This document shows, piece by piece, positions 43,578 through 50,591 of a stretch of DNA of 64,000 bases. The position numbers and the translations under genes were made by a program. The notes below the pieces were generated by a model that saw only the letters and a program-made list of their open reading frames with translations, had not been told where the DNA came from and searched no databases. The stretch is from UMGS1889 sp964540575 (lineage in GTDB: Bacteria; Bacillota; Clostridia; Oscillospirales; Ruminococcaceae), in assembly GCA_964540575.1 (NCBI GenBank), contig CAZINI010000005.1, positions 55,766 through 119,765 on the forward strand, in the 5' to 3' direction. Every line of letters starts with the position of its first letter. Within the stretch, counting starts at the first letter, position 1.

Positions 43578-44524
43578 TTCACAGCACCGCCTTTCTCAGA
43601 TAATGCGGCATATATCGCCGTTCCCGCCGCATTGTCGCAGGAAAATTCGGGAGCGGCAAATGAAGCACCGAAGCGGCTTTCCAGCCTTTGGCGTATTATT
43701 TTGTCGGACATAACACCGCCTGCATATACAATATTACTGCCGGGATTTTTCAGAAGTGCATATTCCGTCATTGCCTCTATTGCCGACAGCACGCTCTCCA
43801 GACAAAACCTTGCAATATCCTCCGCAGGTTCGCCCTTTGAAAGCATATCGGCACATTTATTCTCAACTCCCGAAAGAGAACAGCAGCCGTCCCGCAGCTT
43901 TGTTTTGATTTTATAAGTACGCTCGCTTTTTTCGGCAAGCTTCTCCAGCTCGGCACCGCATGGGAATTTAAGTCCCAGCATAACTCCGCACCTGTCCACA
44001 GCCTGTCCCGCCTTTAAATCGAGAGAGGTTGACAGTTCACAGATGCGAATGATATTTTCATCGTCGGGCTCGCACAGCAGGCAGTCGGTAGTTCCGCCGC
44101 TGACGTGGAATGCTATAAACTGTTTGCCGATAAGATCAAACCGTCCCGCAGAAAAAAGTGCTGCAAGAATATGTCCCGTCTGATGGGAGGTCTTATGCAT
44201 AGGTACATTCATAACTGCCGACAGCGACTCGGCAAGACCCGTTCCGCAAAGGAAGCAGGGCATATACGACCCCTCAGCATTTCTGGGCTTTTCGGAAACT
44301 CCTATCCCGCATATCTCAGGCTTGTCCGCTTCCGAAAACAGCTCTCCGATGATCTTCGGCAGCTGTACGGTGTGATGAAAAACAGCGTCACTCTGCCGCA
44401 GACCCTTTTCTCCCGGCTTCACGGGAAGCAGCATTTTCTTCTGCAAGACCTGTCCGTTATCGGGAAAATACAGAGCCGCAGAGGTTGTGTAGTTGCTGGT
44501 ATCTACCCCGAGATAGCACCTCAT
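43574..44524 (-). CDS. TsaD/Kae1-like paralogue (M22 family)
   Basis: 316 residues of the ASKHA fold. DTSNYTTSAALY gives the phosphate-1 loop. SHQTGHILAAL keeps the His-x-x-x-His-like metal site of TsaD. FHVSGGTTDCLL and YAGGVMSD match nucleotide-binding parts. It is divergent from true TsaD (no IGxTxDDAxGEAFDK segment; the equivalent reads SLDLKAGQAVDRCGVML). Clostridia often have this paralogue between nusB and xseA. Function unknown; the genuine tsaD is presumably elsewhere. Overlaps nusB and xseA by 4 nt each. Confidence 0.82.
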   Translation of the reverse strand: MRCYLGVDTSNYTTSAALYFPDNGQVLQKKMLLPVKPGEKGLRQSDAVFHHTVQLPKIIGELFSEADKPEICGIGVSEKPRNAEGSYMPCFLCGTGLAESLSAVMNVPMHKTSHQTGHILAALFSAGRFDLIGKQFIAFHVSGGTTDCLLCEPDDENIIRICELSTSLDLKAGQAVDRCGVMLGLKFPCGAELEKLAEKSERTYKIKTKLRDGCCSLSGVENKCADMLSKGEPAEDIARFCLESVLSAIEAMTEYALLKNPGSNIVYAGGVMSDKIIRQRLESRFGASFAAPEFSCDNAAGTAIYAALSEKGGAVK

Positions 44525-44964
44525 TTGCCGCTTTCCTTCTTTGCAATATCGGAAGAAAATGTTCCGAGAACACCATTTACAAACTGTACATCAGGCTCCA
44601 TAGCAAATTTTTTCGCAAGCAGCACCGCTTCGTTTATCGCAACATTTACAGGCACAAGATCGTTGTAAAGGCTTTCATAAATGGCAATTTCAAGAATTGC
44701 GACAGATGCCTTCGGAATTCTGGAAAACTGCCTTTTATCGCTGTAACCCTCGATGATCTTGTCAAGCTCGTCCTTCTTTTCCCAAACGCCCTTGAAAATA
44801 TCCTCGGCATCAGCGAAAATAACAGCACTATCCTTGTCGCTTTCACCGAAATCGAAAAGCTCCGATTCCATTGCGGCACCGATAATATCCTCGGGATCCT
44901 CGTTTCTGAATGAATTCTCAAAAAGCAGAATAAATGCAGCTTCTCTTGATTTTCTTCTTTTCAT
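44521..44964 (-). CDS. nusB: Transcription antitermination factor NusB
   Basis: 147 residues, all-helical. SREAAFILLFENSF at the N-terminus, then FSRIPKASVAILEIAIYESLYNDLVPVNVAINEAVLLAKKFAMEPDVQFVNGVLGTF. Binds boxA RNA in rRNA leaders with S10. Ribosome-binding site AAAGGAG. Starts about 70 nt downstream of asp23. Confidence 0.95.
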   Translation of the reverse strand: MKRRKSREAAFILLFENSFRNEDPEDIIGAAMESELFDFGESDKDSAVIFADAEDIFKGVWEKKDELDKIIEGYSDKRQFSRIPKASVAILEIAIYESLYNDLVPVNVAINEAVLLAKKFAMEPDVQFVNGVLGTFSSDIAKKESGK

Positions 44965-45035
44965 AATTTTGCTTCTCCTTTAGTTCTAAAATTCCTTTTG
45001 ACAGTGCAAAGCAAGCCCTTGCAAAGAGCCTGCTT

Positions 45036-45398
45036 TTATGCAATATCGGAAAATACCACATCTTCGACGGAAACGTTAACCTTGGATACCGTAATACCCG
45101 TCATATCCTGAACGTCCTGCTTGACCTTGTTCTGAACGGCATCGGCACACTTTTTCACCTGAGTACCTGCTTTGACAATTATTCCAACGGAAATTTCAAG
45201 TACTCCGTCGCTGAATTTCACCTTAATGTCCTCAGAATGCTTGTCTGCAACTATCAAATGCTTTAAGCTTCTCCCTTTCGTACTGACCGCCGCAACACCG
45301 CCGATTTCTTTTGCGGCGGTGGCAGCGATACCCGAAATAACGTCCGCTGAAACCCTGAGAATGTTCTCGGAAGTTTCGTTCAGATTTTCTTTGCTCAT
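45036..45398 (-). CDS. Asp23/Gls24 family protein
   Basis: 120 residues. Asp23 fold with ILRVSADVISGIAATAAKEIGGVAAVS and VGIIVKAGTQVKKCADAVQNKVKQDVQDMTGITVSKVNVSVEDV. Such proteins in Bacillota relate to envelope stress; this copy is the one conserved between spoIIIAH and nusB (YqhY-like, linked to fatty-acid metabolism in B. subtilis). The start could be the ATG at 45398 or 45404; the GGAG spacing favours 45398. Promoter at 45549-45577, leader hairpin at 45418-45444. Confidence 0.93.
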   Translation of the reverse strand: MSKENLNETSENILRVSADVISGIAATAAKEIGGVAAVSTKGRSLKHLIVADKHSEDIKVKFSDGVLEISVGIIVKAGTQVKKCADAVQNKVKQDVQDMTGITVSKVNVSVEDVVFSDIA

Positions 45399-45417
45399 TT
45401 TCATCGACTCCTTCGGT

Positions 45418-45444
45418 ACGGTACCGCTTTTATTGCGGCACCGT
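45418..45444 (-). promoter_or_regulatory. Leader hairpin upstream of the Asp23 gene
   Basis: Arms 45418-45427 and 45435-45444 give a 10-bp stem with one G-U pair and a 7-nt loop. It ends about 10 nt before the GGAG ribosome-binding site. No U-run follows, so it is not a terminator by appearance. Confidence 0.45.
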
Positions 45445-45548
45445 CCATTCTTAATGAATTTTGCAATATATTGTAAGTATCTGGCGGATAAATTTCAGAA
45501 TTGTTTCAAACACCGCCAAATTCGCACCTCAAAGATACATATATAGTT

Positions 45549-45577
45549 ATTATATCACAAAATTCTGATTTGCACAA
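45549..45577 (-). promoter_or_regulatory. Extended -10 promoter of the Asp23-nusB operon
   Basis: On the minus strand, TTGTGC at 45577-45572, a 17-nt spacer ending TG-A and a perfect TATAAT at 45554-45549. It lies immediately after the spoIIIAH stop, which separates the housekeeping cluster from the sporulation operon. Confidence 0.6.
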
Positions 45578-46099
45578 CTACTTTACCTCAAAAATTCTAA
45601 TATTTTCTGAAGTAACCGAAGCTTCCTCCACAACAATGTCCTTGATCTGTGCGGCTTCCGAAGGAACAAGCCCCTCCGACTTTACCACAACGCTTGCCGT
45701 AGTGCCGTCCAGATATACTACACAGTCCTCAAAGCCCTGAGCTTTTATCAGAGATTCTACCTTGCTCTCACTTTCCACCAGCTTGGACAGTGACACCGCT
45801 TCAACGGTTTTCGCGGCAGCTTCCTCATCGGTAAGATCGCCGCCGCCCATAATTGCTTTAAGCGTTTGAACAGCTTCGTCCCGTGAAGTCATTCTTGTAA
45901 GACGTGCCTGAGCGAAATAGTCGTTTTCGCCGTCAGAGCTTACAAATTCAGCATCGCCGTAATTTGCAGAGCTTTCCAGTGCCAGCTCATCGCCCGCCGA
46001 AGCAAATGCGTAATTCATATATACCGCCAGACCGAGTATAAGCGAAAGGCAGGCAAGAATAATATGCTTCTTTCCAATTATAAGATTGAGCTTTTTCAT
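45578..46099 (-). CDS. spoIIIAH: Stage III sporulation protein AH
   Basis: 173 residues. One N-terminal membrane helix (HIILACLSLILGLAVYMNYAF) then the YscJ/FliF-like external domain (FAQARLTRMTSRDEAVQTLKAIMGG...CVVYLDGTTASVVVKSEGLVPSEAAQIKDIVVEEASVTSENIRI). In B. subtilis, SpoIIIAH in the mother-cell membrane forms a channel with forespore SpoIIQ. Last gene of spoIIIA. No SpoIIQ is in the window. Confidence 0.94.
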   Translation of the reverse strand: MKKLNLIIGKKHIILACLSLILGLAVYMNYAFASAGDELALESSANYGDAEFVSSDGENDYFAQARLTRMTSRDEAVQTLKAIMGGGDLTDEEAAAKTVEAVSLSKLVESESKVESLIKAQGFEDCVVYLDGTTASVVVKSEGLVPSEAAQIKDIVVEEASVTSENIRIFEVK

Positions 46100-46117
46100 A
46101 CTTAGATCTCTCCTTGT

Positions 46118-46651
46118 TCATTTCATTTTAGCCACATAGATTTTGCTTATCGGTATGCCCAGAGCAGTCGATACCGACTTATAGACCGCCTCGCAAGTTT
46201 TGCTGTTTCCACCTCCCTCGCACACAATAACAACGCCGCTTATCTGTGGGACGATGACCTTTTTCACAAGTGCCTCGTCCCTGTCGCCGCTGTCGATTAT
46301 CTCAAAATCTGTTTGCCTTGACTGCTTGTTATCCCCCTCTCTTCGTTCCTCGGTTTTTTCGGCGTAGATATATTCCTCGGTCGTGCTGATTGTCAGCATC
46401 ACCTCCGCCTTGCCGACACCCTTTATTGAAGACAGAATATTTTTCAGCTGCTGCTCGGTATCGCATCGGAAGCGTTCGGTTTCCTCGGTAAATGCCGCTG
46501 TTTCCACAGACGGCTGAGTTTTAGGCGGACTGTCGCAGCACACGATAAGTATCACGCCGATAATACCGAGAAAAACGGCAGCTTTTATAAGCTTATCCCT
46601 GCCGAAAACAGCCTCCAGCTTTGAAAGAATTTTATTCATCTTCTGATTCAA
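46118..46651 (-). CDS. spoIIIAG: Stage III sporulation protein AG
   Basis: 177 residues. A membrane helix at about residues 24-42 (AAVFLGIIGVILIVCC), then a ring-building domain with LKNILSSIKGVGKAEVMLTISTTEEYIYAEKTE and GVVIVCEGGGNSKTCEAVYKSVSTALGIPISKIYVAKMK, the hallmark end of SpoIIIAG. SpoIIIAG forms the large ring of the feeding tube between mother cell and forespore. Overlaps spoIIIAF by 20 nt. Confidence 0.94.
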   Translation of the reverse strand: MNQKMNKILSKLEAVFGRDKLIKAAVFLGIIGVILIVCCDSPPKTQPSVETAAFTEETERFRCDTEQQLKNILSSIKGVGKAEVMLTISTTEEYIYAEKTEERREGDNKQSRQTDFEIIDSGDRDEALVKKVIVPQISGVVIVCEGGGNSKTCEAVYKSVSTALGIPISKIYVAKMK

Positions 46652-47114
46652 CTCCCGCAGTTATTTCATATTCCCCGGGTATCTCGCTTCGGATAAGCTT
46701 TTCCGCCGCCGAAGCCGAGCTTTCGTCGGATGCTTGAATATCTATCCTGTTAATAGATATGCTGCCATCCTCGGAAATATTAACATCGGCGGATATTTGA
46801 GCGTCAATATTTTTATCCGAACAAAGCCTTTCGATATTTGCCGAAATATTTGCACAGACCGACCGCCTGATAAGCTCCTCACCGTATCGAACGCTGTCAT
46901 CAACAACAGCTTGTGTCTGAACAACTTCATCTTTATTTTCGGCAATATCAATATCTCCCGAAATAAACGGTTTTGCAATAATTACTATCATAAGCAGCGA
47001 AAAAATCAGCTTGAATTCGGACTTGAATTTTTCGGCAGGAAGAAAGCAGCCGATTATCGAAAATGCCGTCCCGAGAAAGCAGACCGCAGCAGCGGCAGAT
47101 CTTACCGTTTCCAT
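46632..47114 (-). CDS. spoIIIAF: Stage III sporulation protein AF
   Basis: 160 residues from ATG 47114, preceded by GGGG-rich ribosome-binding sequence; the longer frame to 47288 is antisense-like noise inside spoIIIAE. Two N-terminal membrane helices (AAAAVCFLGTAFSIIGCFL and LIFSLLMIVIIAKPFI) and an external domain of the YscJ/FliF type. Fits the AF position between AE and AG. Sequence is divergent from B. subtilis. Confidence 0.88.
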   Translation of the reverse strand: METVRSAAAAVCFLGTAFSIIGCFLPAEKFKSEFKLIFSLLMIVIIAKPFISGDIDIAENKDEVVQTQAVVDDSVRYGEELIRRSVCANISANIERLCSDKNIDAQISADVNISEDGSISINRIDIQASDESSASAAEKLIRSEIPGEYEITAGVESEDE

Positions 47115-47115
47115 A

Positions 47116-48267
47116 TCAGCCGCCCCCCGCCAGGGAAATTCCCGCTGACAGTACCACTGCCGTTGAAACAACAAACATAACCGAAAATGACATAAGAATA
47201 CTGAAAATAAGCGACATAACATCATCTGCAGCCGAAAGAAACGCCTTAACGGGTCCGCAGTCGAACATCGAAGCTGCTGCCGAAGCAAGCATAAGCACCA
47301 TTCGGAACACTGCTGCTTCTACCAGCGGAGGAAGCACCATAACGCAGACTGCTATTATCCCAAAGATGCCCACGCCCGAACGCAAAACACCAAAGCTTGC
47401 CTTGACCGTCCCGTAAGCGTCGGAAACAGCACCGCCCACAACGGGGATAAAGTTTGATGCAGCAAGCTTTACAGCCTTTGCAGCCGCCGTGTCAGCGGAC
47501 GTTCCCGCAAAGCTTTGAAGTGAAATAAGAGCGGTAAACACCGTCATTATCAGCGAAACGGCAAATGTCACAAACTTTTTTATGCAGGAGGTAAAGCCCG
47601 ACATTGCAAAATCGGGATTGACACCCTCTGCTATCCCAAGAGCAAGCATTACCGAAAGCAGCGGCTGGAGAATATTTTTGGACAATTCGACCGACACCTG
47701 AGCCGCACCTATTATAGCCGCACTGTATAAGGTTGAGGACGTGATACCCCCGCCCGCCGCCGAAATTGCCGCAAACACGGGAGCATATGCTATCATAAAA
47801 TGTCCGCCCTGTTCAAGGGTCAAAAAGCAATTATCAAGACAGCTGCCAACAGACGGCATAACTATCATAACGCAGATAAGAGAAGCTGTTGTCCCATAGA
47901 CCGCAGCCACCGATCTATCGGTAACGCCCTTGCTCATAGCTGTCGCAGCGGCTGAAACAGCAATAGCCGCTGCAAGCCTCCCGGCAAGCTTCGGAACGGC
48001 AGAAAGCCTGTCCCCAAACACATCCGCAATATAGTCCAGAATATCATTGGGCGTCATTTTTACGGAATTTACGGGATCATCGGGAGATATGTTATGCTCG
48101 TCCATAAAATTCTCGGCGTCATCCGTCAGATTTTCATCAAGCCTGTCCCCGCCCAGATCCTCAAGAATTTCCGAGCTTGACGGAACAGAAAAGCTTTCCG
48201 CCGAGCAGTTTATCGGACAACATATCAGTGATAACAGAATTGCAGCCGAAGCTATCAATGCCTTCAT
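47116..48267 (-). CDS. spoIIIAE: Stage III sporulation protein AE
   Basis: 383 residues. Signal-peptide-like start (ALIASAAILLSLICCPINCSA), then about seven to eight membrane segments. Contains the conserved central region (LAGRLAAAIAVSAAATAMSKGVTDRS, GMFMIAYAPVFAAI-type FMIAYAPVFAAISAAGGG, NFIPVVGGAVSDAYGTV). Polytopic part of the spoIIIA channel. One base separates it from spoIIIAF. Confidence 0.95.
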   Translation of the reverse strand: MKALIASAAILLSLICCPINCSAESFSVPSSSEILEDLGGDRLDENLTDDAENFMDEHNISPDDPVNSVKMTPNDILDYIADVFGDRLSAVPKLAGRLAAAIAVSAAATAMSKGVTDRSVAAVYGTTASLICVMIVMPSVGSCLDNCFLTLEQGGHFMIAYAPVFAAISAAGGGITSSTLYSAAIIGAAQVSVELSKNILQPLLSVMLALGIAEGVNPDFAMSGFTSCIKKFVTFAVSLIMTVFTALISLQSFAGTSADTAAAKAVKLAASNFIPVVGGAVSDAYGTVKASFGVLRSGVGIFGIIAVCVMVLPPLVEAAVFRMVLMLASAAASMFDCGPVKAFLSAADDVMSLIFSILMSFSVMFVVSTAVVLSAGISLAGGG

Positions 48268-48282
48268 TTTCGCACTCCTTTT

Positions 48283-48672
48283 TTATGCAGACAGCAGCCT
48301 GTCCGCTATCTTTATTACCTCGGTGAACAGCGGCAGAGCATTGACCGCCAGCATAGCTCGTCCGCAAAGCTCTGCCTGAGAAGCGAGATTGCTTTCGCCG
48401 CAGTCACGGCAGATATTGCCCGCCAGCTGAGTGATGCAGCATATCCCCGCTGACCGAAACATTATCCCAATATACTCAGCATCTGCCCCCGACCTTTCCA
48501 TCAGTTCCTCCGCAGCTGCTGCCACAGGCGAAAAGCTGAGGACGGCAAAGCCCATGACAGCTGCCGATACTGCCGCCGAGAGCATTGCCGAGTATTCCTT
48601 TCCGAAGCGGTCGAATACCTTGCAGAATATCGCCGCCGTAATGCAGATCCCTGCCGCCGATACTGCTGTCAT
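48283..48672 (-). CDS. spoIIIAD: Stage III sporulation protein AD
   Basis: 129 residues, almost wholly hydrophobic, about four membrane segments. Shows FGKEYSAMLSAAVSAAVMGFAVL and AEYIGIMFRSAGICCITQLAGNICRDCGESNLASQAELCGRAMLAVNALPLFTEVI, typical for SpoIIIAD. Start overlaps the spoIIIAC stop by one base (TGATG). Confidence 0.94.
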   Translation of the reverse strand: MTAVSAAGICITAAIFCKVFDRFGKEYSAMLSAAVSAAVMGFAVLSFSPVAAAAEELMERSGADAEYIGIMFRSAGICCITQLAGNICRDCGESNLASQAELCGRAMLAVNALPLFTEVIKIADRLLSA

Positions 48673-48866
48673 CAGAAGCCGAACACGCTTTTCACTTCAT
48701 CGAAAAGCTCCGAGATCTCTGTTATCAGCATCATCAGGACGACTATCAGACCTGCAAGGGTAGTCATCATAGCCTGTTCCTCTCTATCCGCTTTTTTCAG
48801 AAGCAGATTGAGCACCGCAACGATTATCCCGATGCCTGCTACCTTAAAAATTATATCTATCTCCAT
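48672..48866 (-). CDS. spoIIIAC: Stage III sporulation protein AC
   Basis: 64 residues with two membrane helices (IIFKVAGIGIIVAVLNLLLKKADREEQAMMTTLAGLIVVLMML). The Lys-Lys-x-Asp-Arg-x-Glu loop between them is family-typical. Small membrane subunit. Follows spoIIIAB after a 73-nt gap that holds a small imperfect hairpin (TCACTT/AAGTGA) of unknown role. Confidence 0.94.
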   Translation of the reverse strand: MEIDIIFKVAGIGIIVAVLNLLLKKADREEQAMMTTLAGLIVVLMMLITEISELFDEVKSVFGF

Positions 48867-48939
48867 AATTACTCCTAAAGAAACACCGATAATTCATCAT
48901 TTTAATTCACTTCACAAGTGACGTGTTTAGAGGTATTTC

Positions 48940-49452
48940 CTAATAAATCATCAGCAAAACAGCCGCACCGAAAAGCACAGACAGCGAGGTACAGAGCTTT
49001 ACCCTCTTTTCCGTTTCGGGAACGAGATGTGCTATTCTTTCACGAAATCGTTCCCGCAAGGCTTCCAGGGACATTATCTGACCGTCCAGATCGGTTTTCC
49101 CGAGGAAATCTCCTACCGAAAGCAGCAGCTCCCTTTCTTCATTGTCAAGCCTGCATTCCTTCCAATCGGACACCGATTTTTTCCATCTTTCACCGAACGG
49201 TATTATATCGGAATAATCAGCCTCCGCAAGCTTCGAAAGAAATCCCAGAGAGGAAAGAGAGCTTTCCGAAGCAAGCCGCCCGCAGGCTTCAAATACGTCA
49301 AGTCCGCTGTACCGAAAACTTAATATCAGCATTGCCGTTAAGCTTTCCGATGCTCTCAGCTGTGTCAGACGCTTTCGTGCATTGTCCGACAGATATGCCC
49401 CCGCCGCAAGTGACGCTGCAGCCACCATTACCGTTCCCGCAAGCTTGACCAT
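48940..49452 (-). CDS. spoIIIAB: Stage III sporulation protein AB
   Basis: 170 residues. N-terminal hydrophobic segment (AGTVMVAAASLAAGAYLSDN), a helical domain related to GspF-type proteins (LTQLRASESLTAMLILSFRYSGLDVFEACGRLA) and a C-terminal membrane helix (LCTSLSVLFGAAVLLMIY). AAAGGAGG precedes its ATG. Its first 155 nt are also covered by the end of the spoIIIAA frame. In homologues the two genes usually only touch. Confidence 0.9.
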   Translation of the reverse strand: MVKLAGTVMVAAASLAAGAYLSDNARKRLTQLRASESLTAMLILSFRYSGLDVFEACGRLASESSLSSLGFLSKLAEADYSDIIPFGERWKKSVSDWKECRLDNEERELLLSVGDFLGKTDLDGQIMSLEALRERFRERIAHLVPETEKRVKLCTSLSVLFGAAVLLMIY

Positions 49453-50371
49453 TATTGTATACCTCCTTTTTATTCAATATATCCGAAACCGACCTAAGAC
49501 GGCAGTTTTCGAGAAACACAGCCCTAGTGAATATCCCCATTTCTATCAGCGGACGGATATTCGGCTTCGACATAAGCTCCCGCAAATCTCCTGCATGAAC
49601 AGCCGCAATGAATACTACACCGCTGTTTGCTGCCGATTCTATTGCTTCGCAGTCCTCACGGCTGCCTATCTCATCGCAGATTATGTATTCGGGCGATAAC
49701 ACCCGCACGGCGGTTTCCAAACCCTTCGCCTTGCCATATCCCGTAAGAATATCGGTGAAAATACCAACGGAATTTTGCGGTTCATTTCTGTAAACAGCAG
49801 CCATTTCGCCGGTGTCATCAACAAGTGCGACCTTATGCTTGTTTCCGAGAATTCTGCACAGATCACGAAGATATGTAGTTTTACCGCTTAACGGTGCTCC
49901 TGCTATAAGCAATCCGCCGTTTTTCGGGAGATAGCCCGCAAGCTCGTCCGCTGCACCTATCATCTGCCGTGCAATTCGATAGTTCATTCCCGAGATATGA
50001 TTTATCCCCAAGTTTCCGTCAGCACTGTGGACCGCAGTACCGCAGAAACCCACACGATGCCCGCCCTTCAACGTTACAAATCCCAGACTTATCTCACGCT
50101 TAAAGCAATGAACCGAGCTTCGGCAGATGGTTTCAAAAGCAGCAGCAAGTTCATTTTCCGTTGGGATAATTCCCGCCTGAGAAGAACGGGTCACGCCGCC
50201 GTGCTCGGAAATTATCAGCTGCTTCCCGCCTGCCGTCAGAGAAACGGGCTTTCCCGCCCTCAGACGTATTTCCGAAGCATCGGCTTTTATGTCCGACGAA
50301 ACGCTTTCCAATGATTTTTTCAGCCTGTCCGGCATAAATCCTATTACCTTATCATAGCTTGACGTGTCCAT
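49298..50371 (-). CDS. spoIIIAA: Stage III sporulation protein AA, C-terminally extended
   Basis: 357 residues. Secretion-ATPase-like domain with LIAGAPLSGKTTYLRDLCRIL (Walker A), VALVDDTGEMAA and EYIICDEIGSREDCEAI. N-terminal section RLRAGKPVSLT. Powers the SpoIIIA complex from the mother-cell cytoplasm. Family members end near residue 300; here the frame continues about 51 codons into spoIIIAB with a Gly/Cys-rich, low-complexity read (CGNGNGGCSVTCGGG), probably through loss of the normal stop. The core is intact. Confidence 0.93.
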   Translation of the reverse strand: MDTSSYDKVIGFMPDRLKKSLESVSSDIKADASEIRLRAGKPVSLTAGGKQLIISEHGGVTRSSQAGIIPTENELAAAFETICRSSVHCFKREISLGFVTLKGGHRVGFCGTAVHSADGNLGINHISGMNYRIARQMIGAADELAGYLPKNGGLLIAGAPLSGKTTYLRDLCRILGNKHKVALVDDTGEMAAVYRNEPQNSVGIFTDILTGYGKAKGLETAVRVLSPEYIICDEIGSREDCEAIESAANSGVVFIAAVHAGDLRELMSKPNIRPLIEMGIFTRAVFLENCRLRSVSDILNKKEVYNNGQACGNGNGGCSVTCGGGISVGQCTKASDTAESIGKLNGNADIKFSVQRT

Positions 50372-50392
50372 AATTTTATCACTCCCACAGCC

Positions 50393-50424
50393 TTTATATG
50401 AAAATTCTATGCGATAATTATCGG
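50393..50424 (-). promoter_or_regulatory. Possible sigma-E promoter of spoIIIA
   Basis: On the minus strand, a CATATAAA -10-like box at 50400-50393 with an AT-rich GATAATTAT element about 15 nt upstream. This resembles the sigma-E pattern (ATATT and CATACAAT). spoIIIA is sigma-E controlled in Bacillus. Match is weak. Confidence 0.35.
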
Positions 50425-50433
50425 TGTTAGACC

Positions 50434-50467
50434 AAAAAATCCGCCGACAGAAAAATCCATCGGCGGA
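50434..50467 (-). terminator. Rho-independent terminator after prfC
   Basis: On the minus strand, TCCGCCGA (50467-50460) pairs with TCGGCGGA (50447-50440) over 8 bp with a 12-nt loop, followed by TTTTTT (50439-50434). It separates prfC from the spoIIIA operon. Confidence 0.75.
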
Positions 50468-50488
50468 AATATTGCAATGTAAAATATT

Positions 50489-50591
50489 ATACTAAACACC
50501 TTTTAAATCACGGAGAAGAAATCGGCGTAAAAAACTTGCGTTTATGGTTTTTTACGCCGAGAGATTCCCGTGATTAATGGGTGTTTAGTAT
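50489..50591. repeat. 103-nt triple-nested palindrome at the prfC stop
   Basis: Outer arms 50489-50500 and 50580-50591 (12 bp), middle arms 50506-50513 and 50568-50575 (8 bp), inner arms 50522-50535 and 50547-50560 (14 bp), loop 11 nt. All three stems are perfect and separated by small internal loops of similar size on both sides. TA dinucleotides bound the outer arms (50490-50491 and 50589-50590). No ORF. Its right edge is the prfC TAA stop. Could be a MITE-like palindrome with TA target duplication, or an RNA 3'-end structure. Confidence 0.6.

Noticed and set aside
47115..47288. N-terminal extension of spoIIIAF
   Set aside because: The extra 58 codons overlap spoIIIAE and are Arg/Cys-rich noise; the ATG at 47114 has a good ribosome-binding site.
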